Assembly (NCBI GenBank): GCA_002404055.1
Contig: DHIZ01000433.1
Coordinates: forward strand, 15,808-35,560
Direction of reading: 5' to 3'
Origin: Chloroflexi bacterium UBA4733
GTDB taxonomy: Bacteria; Chloroflexota; UBA4733
DNA: 19,753 bases
The position numbers were made by a program, and so were the translations under genes. Below are positions 13,821 to 19,753 of this stretch, one piece after another (position 1 is the stretch's first letter; each line of letters begins with the position of its first letter). The notes beneath the pieces are model-generated. The model saw only the letters and a list, made by a program, of their open reading frames with translations, was not told the DNA's origin and ran no database searches.

Positions 13821-14750
13821 TCAATTTCCGCGCAGCAAGCCCACTCCCTCTGCGAACCCTTTCAGCCGGAACGCCGGTCCGAACTCGCGTTGCAGGCGTG
13901 TGCCCAGGAGCGCTGTCACCCGCGGTCGCGGCGCGCGACCTGCTTGCGTGATCGCGGCGAGGGTGGACGGCTGCACCAGGCGTTCGTCCAACCCGAAGGT
14001 TCGAGCGACGATCAGCGCAGCGTCATAGGGCGACAGGATCGTCGCGCCGGCCAGGTGATAGATGCCGGATCCAGTGCTGCTGGCGACCGCGGCGAGCCCC
14101 TCGGCGATGTCGCCCAACCACGTTGGCGTGATGAACTGGTCAACGACGCCGCCAAACGTCTGTCCTGCACTCAGTCGTGAGCGCACCAGGCGCACAATGT
14201 CGCGTTTGCGCGGATGCTCGCGGCCGTAAGGCAGCGACAGGCGAACGATGGCTGCCGCCGGGTTGGCGTCCAGAACTGCTCGTTCACCGTCGAGTTTTGA
14301 CTGCCCATACCAGTTGGCGGCGACGCTCGGCACGTCGTCTTCACGGTACGGCCCATCCTCACCATCGAAGACGTAATCCGTGGACACGTGGACGAAGCGC
14401 AGCCCTATCTCAGCGCATGCCCTTGCAAGACGCCGCGGCACAGACACGTTTGCCTGGTAGACGCTGCCATAGCGGTCGCCTCGCTCCTCCTCGCAAGCAT
14501 CGACATTGGCAGCGGCTCCAATATTGATAAGCGCGGCAGCGCCCCAGCGATAGGCAGCGGTCACGGCATCCTCGATGGTGTCGTCGCGTAACTGCACAGC
14601 ATGCGTGGCAATGTCGCCAGACGCCTGCGTGCGATGGTACAGGTCGAGCAAGGTGAAGCGGTCGACCAGTTCCCTGGTCACGGAACTACCCACAAAGCCA
14701 CTGAGTCCGGTGAACGCGAGACGAGGAGTTGGAAGCGGGGCGCCAGTCAC
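13821..14750 (-). CDS. RmlD-like NAD(P)-dependent sugar-nucleotide reductase
   Basis: The 309-residue product is an extended short-chain dehydrogenase of the RmlD (dTDP-4-dehydrorhamnose reductase) family. Seen: a dinucleotide-binding GLSGFVG (15-21), INIGAAANVDACEEER, STDYVFDGEDGPYRED (123-138) and the catalytic Tyr148/Lys152 in NWYGQSKLDGE. GTG 14750 follows CGGAG with nine spacer bases. No rmlA, rmlB or rmlC lies nearby, so a dTDP-rhamnose role is not backed by context. The eukaryotic MAT2B regulator of SAM synthetase is a relative, so a non-catalytic role is conceivable. It is the last gene of the leftward block, 60 bp after vapC. Confidence 0.85.
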   Translation of the reverse strand: MTGAPLPTPRLAFTGLSGFVGSSVTRELVDRFTLLDLYHRTQASGDIATHAVQLRDDTIEDAVTAAYRWGAAALINIGAAANVDACEEERGDRYGSVYQANVSVPRRLARACAEIGLRFVHVSTDYVFDGEDGPYREDDVPSVAANWYGQSKLDGERAVLDANPAAAIVRLSLPYGREHPRKRDIVRLVRSRLSAGQTFGGVVDQFITPTWLGDIAEGLAAVASSTGSGIYHLAGATILSPYDAALIVARTFGLDERLVQPSTLAAITQAGRAPRPRVTALLGTRLQREFGPAFRLKGFAEGVGLLRGN

Positions 14751-14810
14751 CCGGTCTTACTCCGTTCCGGTTCCTTTCGCGGTTCCATTGGTACTCGCTG
14801 TTCGGCGTCG

Positions 14811-15209
14811 CTAGGGCAAAAGGCTGATGGTACCTTCGCCTTCGACGACGCCAAAATGGCGACGATCCAGCGTCAGCACCCGACCGCCATGGCGCTCGGC
14901 GCAGGCAATGACTGAGGCGTCGGCAAAGCCGAGGGGGAGATCACTGTATCGGTGGATGAGGCGTCGAACCCGAGGGAGGTCATCGAGCGAAAAGTGAAGG
15001 GTGTAAACATGGGTTTCAAGTTCACGGAGAAACGTGTCAAATACGCTGGGCAGTATCGCTCGTTCCAGCAAGTATGCAACTTCCGACAGAATGCTCACCG
15101 GGATCAGGTATGGTCCAGGGACCGATACGAGCGCATCGACGGTTCGGCGGTGGTCTGGATCGTCTGCGTTGACGACTGCTACAATGCCAGACGTGTCAAT
15201 GGTGATCAA
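14811..15209 (-). CDS. vapC: VapC-type PIN-domain ribonuclease toxin
   Basis: The 132-residue product is a PIN-domain protein with the four acidic metal ligands in place: Asp5 (ITIDTS), Glu43 (SILSEVAYLLE), Asp97 (LGFADASVIACAE) and Asp115 (VLTLDRRHFG). VapC toxins cleave tRNA or rRNA and are neutralised by a cognate VapB. The start is TTG 15209, overlapping the antitoxin TGA in TTGA, so the pair is translationally coupled. An unusual start may keep the toxin level low. No other in-frame start precedes the conserved first strand. Confidence 0.92.
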   Translation of the reverse strand: MITIDTSGIVAVVNADDPDHRRTVDALVSVPGPYLIPVSILSEVAYLLERAILPSVFDTFLRELETHVYTLHFSLDDLPRVRRLIHRYSDLPLGFADASVIACAERHGGRVLTLDRRHFGVVEGEGTISLLP

Positions 15210-15430
15210 TCAATCTTCCAGTTGGCGAGCAGCCAGTCTTCGCTGTTCTCCCCGGTGACTTCGTCGCTATGACCAGCCCCTATCGACAGGAAGCGCGATA
15301 GCCGATAATGCCTCAGGTAAGCCTCAACGGCGTCAACGACGAGATCGGTTTGCGCGCGTCCTGTTTCGCGGGAGACCTGATCAAGCTCCGCTTGGAGCTC
15401 CGCCGAGAGGGCGTGTGTTGTTGTGTCCAT
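15206..15430 (-). CDS. VapB-type ribbon-helix-helix antitoxin
   Basis: The 74-residue product has a short N-terminal strand (HALSAELQAELDQVSRETGR) and helices QTDLVVDAVEAYLRHYR typical of CopG-like ribbon-helix-helix antitoxins. The C-terminal half ends in NSEDWLLANW, a likely toxin-binding segment. ATG 15430 has only a modest ribosome site (AGG at 15437-15435). It begins 45 bp after the desulfurase stop, so it may be cotranscribed with the nad genes. TGGTAGAGT on the minus strand (15446-15438) looks like an extended -10 and could give the pair its own promoter. Confidence 0.83.
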   Translation of the reverse strand: MDTTTHALSAELQAELDQVSRETGRAQTDLVVDAVEAYLRHYRLSRFLSIGAGHSDEVTGENSEDWLLANWKID

Positions 15431-15475
15431 GCACCTAACTCTACCACGCGGAAAGTGCTGCGCGGGACAGCGCCG

Positions 15476-16636
15476 TTATGACGCCAGCGCTTGCAATTCC
15501 GGCAAAATGCTGCCCAACTGCTCGACCACGACATCGACCTCCTGCCGGGTGCTGGTAGTCCCAAGCGTCAGCCTCAGTGCCCCGCGAATGTACGCGGGAG
15601 GGACCTGGAGAGCCTGGAGCACGTGGGACGGTTCGGTGGACCCTGCACTGCAGGCGGAGCCGGCGGAGGCGCAGATGCCGCGCGCATCGAGCTCGATAAG
15701 CACGGATTCGCCTTCCACGTCGCGGAAGCAGAAGCTGGCGTGGCCGGGAAGTCGTCGAACAGGGTGGCCGGTCAGGATTGCGCCAGGAATTGCTGTGAGC
15801 ACGCCTGCGATGAGACGGTCGCGCAACGACTCCAGGTGCGTGGTGTTTTCGTCGCGCTCAGTGACTGCCAGGCGGAGCGCCGTGGCCAGCCCCACCGCCA
15901 ACGCCACGCTCTCGGTACCGGCGCGCAGGCCCTGCTCCTGGCTGCCGCCATGCACCAATGGATCCAATGGCGTGCCCCGCCGAACGAAAAGCGCGCCGAC
16001 GCCCTTGGGGCCGCCAAACTTGTGGGCGGAAATCGTCAGGAGGTCGACCATCAGGTCATCCACGTTGAGGGGCAGCACGCCTGCCGCTTGCACAGCGTCG
16101 CTGTGAAAGACGACGCCACGGCCTTGCAGCAGCGTGCCGATTTCTGCCACCGGTTCGATTGTGCCTATCTCGTTGTTGGCGAGCATCACGCTGATCAGGG
16201 CGGTGTCGGCGGTGAGGGCGGATGCGACCGCCTGCGGGTCTACCAGCCCGTGCCTATCGACAGGAGTGTAGGTCACGCGGTAGCCGTGGCGTTCCTCCAG
16301 GTATTGGCACGTATGCAGGACGGCGTGGTGCTCGATGGCGGTGGTGATAATGTGGCGACCTTGCCCTGCAGCCAGCGCTACACCCTTGATGGCCAGATTA
16401 TCCGACTCACTACCACCCCCCGTGAACACGATCTCGGCGGGGTGAGCACCGAGGCAATCCGCCACGTTCTCGCGCGCTGACTCCAGCGCCAGTCGCGCCT
16501 GCCGGGCGGGCTCGTAGTTGCTGGACGGGTTGGCCCAGCCTGCACGAAGATGGGGCAGCATCGCCTCGAACACCTCCGGTCGCAAGGGGGTGGTAGCAGC
16601 ATGGTCGAGGTAGATCAGACCGTCGAGCTCGTCCAT
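15476..16636 (-). CDS. nifS: Cysteine desulfurase (NifS/IscS family)
   Basis: The 386-residue product is a PLP enzyme that takes sulfur from cysteine for iron-sulfur cluster assembly. Seen: LDHAATTPLRPEV (10-22), TGGGSESDN (72-80), the PLP-stacking His104 in IEHHAVL, ANNEIGTIEP, HSDAVQAAG (178-186), the PLP lysine Lys206 in SAHKFGGPKG, and RAGTES. The catalytic Cys329 lies on a short loop, CASAGSACSAGSTEPSHVL. The ATG overlaps the nadB stop by one base (TGATG), so translation is coupled. In Bacillus a NifS-type enzyme is encoded beside nad genes and serves NadA; the same role is inferred here. General isc/suf work cannot be excluded. Confidence 0.95.
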   Translation of the reverse strand: MDELDGLIYLDHAATTPLRPEVFEAMLPHLRAGWANPSSNYEPARQARLALESARENVADCLGAHPAEIVFTGGGSESDNLAIKGVALAAGQGRHIITTAIEHHAVLHTCQYLEERHGYRVTYTPVDRHGLVDPQAVASALTADTALISVMLANNEIGTIEPVAEIGTLLQGRGVVFHSDAVQAAGVLPLNVDDLMVDLLTISAHKFGGPKGVGALFVRRGTPLDPLVHGGSQEQGLRAGTESVALAVGLATALRLAVTERDENTTHLESLRDRLIAGVLTAIPGAILTGHPVRRLPGHASFCFRDVEGESVLIELDARGICASAGSACSAGSTEPSHVLQALQVPPAYIRGALRLTLGTTSTRQEVDVVVEQLGSILPELQALAS

Positions 16637-18375
16637 CAGTGTCGCCCGACGGCAACCTTTGGCGGCGGGGCCGGGCTCGCTGCGCTCGCGGGCTCAGCGG
16701 TCAGGGGTCGGGGGTCGGGGAACGGAACGCGGCCGTTCTCCGTGCCCACCCCGTCCCTGGCCCCTGGTCCCCGACCCCCGACCGCCACCCCCCGGAATGT
16801 CAGGTGGCAGCGCCACTCTTCGGACAGAGCAGGGTAATCGGTGCGCGCGTGGGCGCCGCGACTCTCCTGGCGCGCCAGCGCCGCGGCGACAAGTAGGCGA
16901 CCAACCAGGAGCAGATTGGCCAGCTCCCACTGGTCCCGGGCGACGGGCGACAGAGGCCATCGTGCCCAATCTGCCAACTGCTGCTTGGCCGCGGTCAACG
17001 CAGTGGCATCCCGCACGATGCCAGCGTTCGTCCAGAGCAGCTTTTGCAGGTCCGTGACGTTCGGCGCGGCGGCCAGTGCATTCGCGGTACCCGGAGGCGT
17101 CCCCGCAGACGATGCGCTGTGGGTTGCCGGATGATCCAGAACCAATGCCCGTGCAGGCAGGACTGCTGGCTGGGGCCGTCGCTCAGCGAGCGGTACCAGG
17201 GTGCGCTCCACCACGCGCTGGGCAAAGACGACGAGTTCCAACATGGAGTTACTGGCGAGACGGTTGGCGCCGTGTACGCCGCTGCGCGCGCACTCACCGG
17301 CGGCAAACAGATTCCGTACGGTAGTCTCGCCCCAGGTATCGGTGACGACGCCGCCCATGTAGTAGTGTGCCGCCGGAGCTATAGGGATCATCTGGTGCAT
17401 GATGTCCACACCGTGGGTGGCGCAGAAGGCGCTGATCGTCGGGAAATGGGAGCGTACTTTCGCTTCCGGGAGCTGGGTCAAGTCGAGGTACACCGGCCCG
17501 GCTGTCCGTTCCATCTCGCTGACGATGGCACGCGCCACGATATCTCGCGAGGCCAGTTCGGCGCGTGGGTCATAGCTGCGCATGAAGGCGTTACCGTCGG
17601 CGGTGCGCAAGATGGCCCCGGCGCCGCGTACCGCTTCGGAAATGAGGAAACTGGGCGCACCAGGCAAGCTGAGCGCGGTCGGGTGGAATTGGTAGAACTC
17701 CAGATCGGCGACATCAGCTCCAGCCCGGTAGGCCAGGGCCACACCATCCCCGGTCGCCACAGCAGGGTTCGTCGTATGGGAATAGAGTTGCCCTGCGCCG
17801 CCGGTGGCCAGCAGGACAAAGCGGGCGGTGACGTCGGTCTGCTGGCCGCCTGCGGCATTAAGAAGGCGCACGCCGGTGACTGTACCGCGTTCTGTGAGGA
17901 CGGCTGTCACCATCGTACGGTCGCGGACCTCGATCCCTTCCTGCTGGGCAACGCGATCCAGCGTCAGCTCCATCTGCCGTCCGGTGGCGTCTCCCCCGGC
18001 GTGGACGATTCGCGGCATACCGTGCGCGCCCTCCCGACCGAGCGCCAGATCGCCATTCTCGCAGTCGAACGGCAGTCCCATCCGCATGAGGTCACGCACG
18101 CGGGCGGGGCCTTCGGTGACGAGAATACGCACGGCGTCCTCGTGGCACAGGCCGGCCCCGGCGGCTAGCGTGTCGGCGAGGTGCTGCTCGGGCGAGTCGC
18201 CCGGCCCTATTGCTGCCGCAATGCCACCCTGAGCGTAGTTGGTATTGCACTCCGTCCGCGCGTCCTTTGTGACGACGAGGACGCTGCCATACTGCTTCGC
18301 CAGCAAGCCAGCGAAAAGCCCCGCCCCGCCGCTGCCGACGATGACATAGTCGTAGTGTGATCGGTTGGTTCCCAT
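16636..18375 (-). CDS. nadB: L-aspartate oxidase
   Basis: The 579-residue flavoprotein oxidises L-aspartate to iminoaspartate, the first step of de novo NAD synthesis. Seen: FAD-binding VIVGSGGAGLFAGLLA (11-26), the NTNYAQGGIAAA loop, MPRIVHAGGDATGRQM, LEFYQFHPTAL, the ISEAVRGAGAIL segment, PAAHYYMGGVVTDTWG and the FAD-site AGECARSGVHGANRLASNSMLE. The family-like region ends near residue 527 (EEWRCHLTFRG). The last 50 or so residues are Gly/Pro/Arg-rich and translate a G-rich repeat, so the reading frame seems to have been extended into it. The start lies three bases after nadA. The product partner is NadA. Confidence 0.95.
   Translation of the reverse strand: MGTNRSHYDYVIVGSGGAGLFAGLLAKQYGSVLVVTKDARTECNTNYAQGGIAAAIGPGDSPEQHLADTLAAGAGLCHEDAVRILVTEGPARVRDLMRMGLPFDCENGDLALGREGAHGMPRIVHAGGDATGRQMELTLDRVAQQEGIEVRDRTMVTAVLTERGTVTGVRLLNAAGGQQTDVTARFVLLATGGAGQLYSHTTNPAVATGDGVALAYRAGADVADLEFYQFHPTALSLPGAPSFLISEAVRGAGAILRTADGNAFMRSYDPRAELASRDIVARAIVSEMERTAGPVYLDLTQLPEAKVRSHFPTISAFCATHGVDIMHQMIPIAPAAHYYMGGVVTDTWGETTVRNLFAAGECARSGVHGANRLASNSMLELVVFAQRVVERTLVPLAERRPQPAVLPARALVLDHPATHSASSAGTPPGTANALAAAPNVTDLQKLLWTNAGIVRDATALTAAKQQLADWARWPLSPVARDQWELANLLLVGRLLVAAALARQESRGAHARTDYPALSEEWRCHLTFRGVAVGGRGPGARDGVGTENGRVPFPDPRPLTAEPASAASPAPPPKVAVGRH
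16672..16790. repeat. G/C-rich palindromic repeat at the nadB 3' end
   Basis: Two 16-bp arms, GGTCGGGGGTCGGGGA (16706-16721) and its perfect complement (16768-16783), flank a 46-bp centre that contains another stem, GAACG-CGGC-CGTTC (16725-16738). The left side adds CTCGCTGCGCTCGC (16676-16689). The minus strand, which is the nadB mRNA sense, carries many runs of three to five G. The composition is unlike the surrounding coding sequence. It probably belongs to a dispersed intergenic repeat family, but only one copy is in this window. Confidence 0.65.
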
Positions 18376-18378
18376 GGC

Positions 18379-19548
18379 TCAGGCCACGGCCAGCATGCGC
18401 TTGAGCGCGGTGCGGGCCTCTTCGGCGATCACGGCAGGTACCTGGATGCGATTGACCACGCGCCCTTCAACGAGGCTATCCAGTACCCATGCAATGAAGG
18501 CAGGGTGAATGCGATACATGGTGGAACACGGGCAAACAATAGGGTCCAGGCAGAAGATGTGTTGCTCAGGATGCTCTTTGGCCAGCCGTTTGACCAGATT
18601 TATCTCGGTCCCAACTGCCCAACTCGTACCTGGCGCCGACCGCTCAATGGTCTTCACAATGAATTCGGTTGAGCCGATAAAGTCCGCCTGCTGCACGACA
18701 TCAAGAGTACACTCCGGGTGAACCAGCACCTTGACGGAAGCGTCATCCCGCCTGGCCGCTTCGATCTGCTCTACCGCAAAGCGGGCATGGACGGAGCAAT
18801 GCCCCTTCCAGAGGATGATCCGGGCTTCTCGCAGTTCCGCCGCACCGTGGCCACCCAGCGGCTGGCGGGGGTCCCAGACCTGCATCTCCTGGAGCGGGAT
18901 GCCCATTTTCACGCCGGTGTTGCGACCCAGGTGCTGGTCTGGGAAAAAGAGCACGCGTTCGCCGCGCGCGAAAGCCCAGCGCAGCACCCTGTCGGCGTTG
19001 GATGACGTGCAAACGATGCCACCGTGGCGTCCGCAGAAAGCCTTGAGGTTGGCAGCCGAGTTCATGTAGGTGACGGGAATTGTCGTGCCGCCGCAGACGC
19101 GGCTGACGTCGGCCCAGCAGGCTTCGACATCGTCGATCGTGGCCATATCCGCCATGGAACAGCCCGCCGACAGATTGGGAAGAATCACCTGCTGCTGCGG
19201 CCCGCTCAGGATATCGGCGCTCTCGGCCATAAAGTGGACGCCGCAGAACAGGATGTATTCCGCTTCGTTGCGCGCCGCGGCCAGTTGGCTCAGCTTGAAC
19301 GAGTCGCCCCGAAAGTCGGCATACTTGATGACTTCGTCACGCTGGTAGTGGTGGCCGAGGACGACGAGTCGCGTACCCAATTGGCGCTTGGCGTCCCAGA
19401 CCTTAGTATCCAGTTCGGCCTGGCTAAGCCGGGTATAGGCAGCGGACAGGCGTTCCTGACCGGGCCGTTGGGGTGCCTGCCATTGCGCCACGCCACTGCG
19501 GTAGAGGGTTTTTTCGGACGACGCCAGGTCATTGCAGGTACTGAGCAT
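18379..19548 (-). CDS. nadA: Quinolinate synthase
   Basis: The 389-residue product condenses iminoaspartate with dihydroxyacetone phosphate to quinolinate, using a [4Fe-4S] cluster with three protein cysteines. Candidate ligands are Cys130 in LSAGCSMADM, Cys280 in VHPECTLDVV, and Cys339 or Cys341 in DPIVCPCSTMYR. Other motifs are LGHHYQRDEVIKYADFRGDS (64-83), FCGVHFMAES, PVTYMNSAANLKAF, FFPDQHLGRN and GTEINLVKRLA. The long N-terminal part fits the roughly 370-residue Bacillus-type NadA. ATG 19548 follows GAGGAG (19563-19558) with nine spacer bases. It heads nadA-nadB-nifS, and its 120-base leader holds a structured RNA and operator-like repeats. Confidence 0.97.
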   Translation of the reverse strand: MLSTCNDLASSEKTLYRSGVAQWQAPQRPGQERLSAAYTRLSQAELDTKVWDAKRQLGTRLVVLGHHYQRDEVIKYADFRGDSFKLSQLAAARNEAEYILFCGVHFMAESADILSGPQQQVILPNLSAGCSMADMATIDDVEACWADVSRVCGGTTIPVTYMNSAANLKAFCGRHGGIVCTSSNADRVLRWAFARGERVLFFPDQHLGRNTGVKMGIPLQEMQVWDPRQPLGGHGAAELREARIILWKGHCSVHARFAVEQIEAARRDDASVKVLVHPECTLDVVQQADFIGSTEFIVKTIERSAPGTSWAVGTEINLVKRLAKEHPEQHIFCLDPIVCPCSTMYRIHPAFIAWVLDSLVEGRVVNRIQVPAVIAEEARTALKRMLAVA

Positions 19549-19562
19549 AGAGCGCTCTCCTC

Positions 19563-19613
19563 ACATCGCGAAGATCGGCAGCGGAGGCGTCATCGCCTCG
19601 GGGATGTCGCTGC
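19563..19613 (-). promoter_or_regulatory. Structured nadA leader RNA, candidate NAD-responsive element
   Basis: On the minus strand GCAGCG (19613-19608) pairs fully with CGCTGC (19583-19578), and GAGGCG (19599-19594) pairs fully with CGCCTC (19589-19584), closed by loop ATGA. The 3' strand of both stems is continuous, so the only interruption is an eight-base 5' bulge, ACATCCCC (19607-19600). ACATC of the bulge is also complementary to GATGT (19567-19563), which touches the GAGGAG ribosome site. From memory, the NAD+-I (nadA-motif) riboswitch has the same arrangement with bulge ACAACCCCG. The rest of that motif is not recognisable, so this is a candidate only. Confidence 0.45.
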
Positions 19614-19629
19614 AGTCCCGCACTCGTCG

Positions 19630-19673
19630 CGCATTAAGTGCAACTTAATGTATCTTGCACAGTAACGCACTAA
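19630..19673. promoter_or_regulatory. Overlapping inverted repeats at the nadA transcription start
   Basis: TTAAGT-GCA-ACTTAA (19634-19648) is a perfect inverted repeat. It overlaps a second one, GTGCAA-N11-TTGCAC (19638-19643 and 19655-19660). Near-identical octamers CGCATTAA (19630-19637) and CGCACTAA (19666-19673) flank the set. The cluster starts five bases past the -10 hexamer and covers the predicted start, a standard place for a repressor. No regulator gene is present to name it. As RNA the two stems would be mutually exclusive. Confidence 0.5.
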
Positions 19674-19677
19674 GGGG

Positions 19678-19706
19678 ACTATACCGTGCGACACTGGTGT
19701 TGTCAA
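19678..19706 (-). promoter_or_regulatory. Near-consensus sigma-70 promoter of the nadA-nadB-nifS operon
   Basis: On the minus strand TTGACA (19706-19701) is a perfect -35, followed after exactly 17 bp by TATAGT (19683-19678), a -10 with one mismatch. Transcription should start near 19671, leaving about 120 bases before the nadA ATG. Such a strong promoter suggests that the operon is controlled by repression or by the leader RNA. Confidence 0.8.
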
Positions 19707-19730
19707 CGGACAAGAAAACTTGCAGCATTG

Positions 19731-19753
19731 GCCCGGCGACTGAAGTCGCGGGC
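19731..19753. repeat. Inverted repeat at the right window edge
   Basis: GCCCG-g-CGACT-ga-AGTCG-CGGGC forms two 5-bp stems separated by one bulged G with a two-base loop. It lies 24 bp upstream of the nadA -35 and reaches the last base of the window, so it may extend further. Its first 13 bases recur at 3591-3603. No T run is visible, so a terminator for a neighbouring gene cannot be judged. Confidence 0.55.

Noticed and set aside
15491..16480. 329-codon open frame on the plus strand
   Set aside because: Antisense to the cysteine desulfurase; no family features.
16672..16790. CRISPR-like or insertion-sequence origin of the G-rich repeat
   Set aside because: There is one pair of arms, no regular spacing, no transposase gene and no target-site duplication.
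17044..18168. 374-codon open frame on the plus strand
   Set aside because: Antisense to nadB and rich in His, Arg and Gly as expected from GC-biased opposite-strand reading.

Overview
The window is a GC-rich bacterial chromosome segment that looks ordinary and vertically inherited. I lean towards the phylum Chloroflexota. The reasons are the class II fructose bisphosphatase, the Uma2 nuclease, a Pro/Thr-rich linker of the TPAPTPT type behind a single membrane helix, frequent GTG and TTG starts, a SAM-I riboswitch, and G/C-rich intergenic inverted repeats. None of these proves the phylum. I see no phage, insertion sequence, CRISPR array or rRNA.

Layout from left to right. A protein tail (2-118) and tRNA-Pro(GGG) with encoded CCA (196-272, minus) are followed by a CcdA-type thiol-electron transporter (457-1188). 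Next come a MazF/PemK-type toxin with its ribbon-helix-helix antitoxin (1192-1735, minus), glpX (1863-2840) and a tail-to-tail overlapping Uma2 nuclease (2830-3474, minus). Two oligopeptide-ABC ATPases, dppD then dppF, run leftward (5838-3658) without permease or binding-protein genes. metK (6304-7434) has a clear promoter, a SAM-I riboswitch and an intrinsic terminator in its leader. A small coiled-coil protein of unknown function (7451-7690, minus) separates it from a rightward cluster. That cluster starts from a good promoter at 7836-7865: membrane-anchored OB-fold-like protein, leuS, prs, a CNNM/CBS ion-transport protein and cdd, with 1-9 bp gaps or 4-bp overlaps except before prs.

The right third is a leftward block beginning at a near-consensus promoter (19678-19706): nadA, nadB and a cysteine desulfurase in 3-bp to overlapping arrangement, then vapBC and an RmlD-like reductase. 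NadB makes iminoaspartate and NadA condenses it with dihydroxyacetone phosphate to quinolinate. The desulfurase can supply sulfur for the NadA iron-sulfur cluster; nadC is not in the window.

The most interesting object is the 5' leader of nadA. It holds two perfectly paired 6-bp stems stacked on a continuous 3' strand, with an eight-base 5' bulge (ACAUCCCC). This resembles, from memory, the CAACCCCG bulge of the NAD+-I (nadA-motif) riboswitch. Part of the bulge can also pair with bases next to the Shine-Dalgarno sequence. I treat it as a candidate NAD-sensing leader RNA. Other points of interest are overlapping inverted repeats at the nadA transcription start, a perfect palindrome in front of dppD, a short ORF that appears to couple translation to prs, and a G-rich repeat that extends the C-terminus of NadB.
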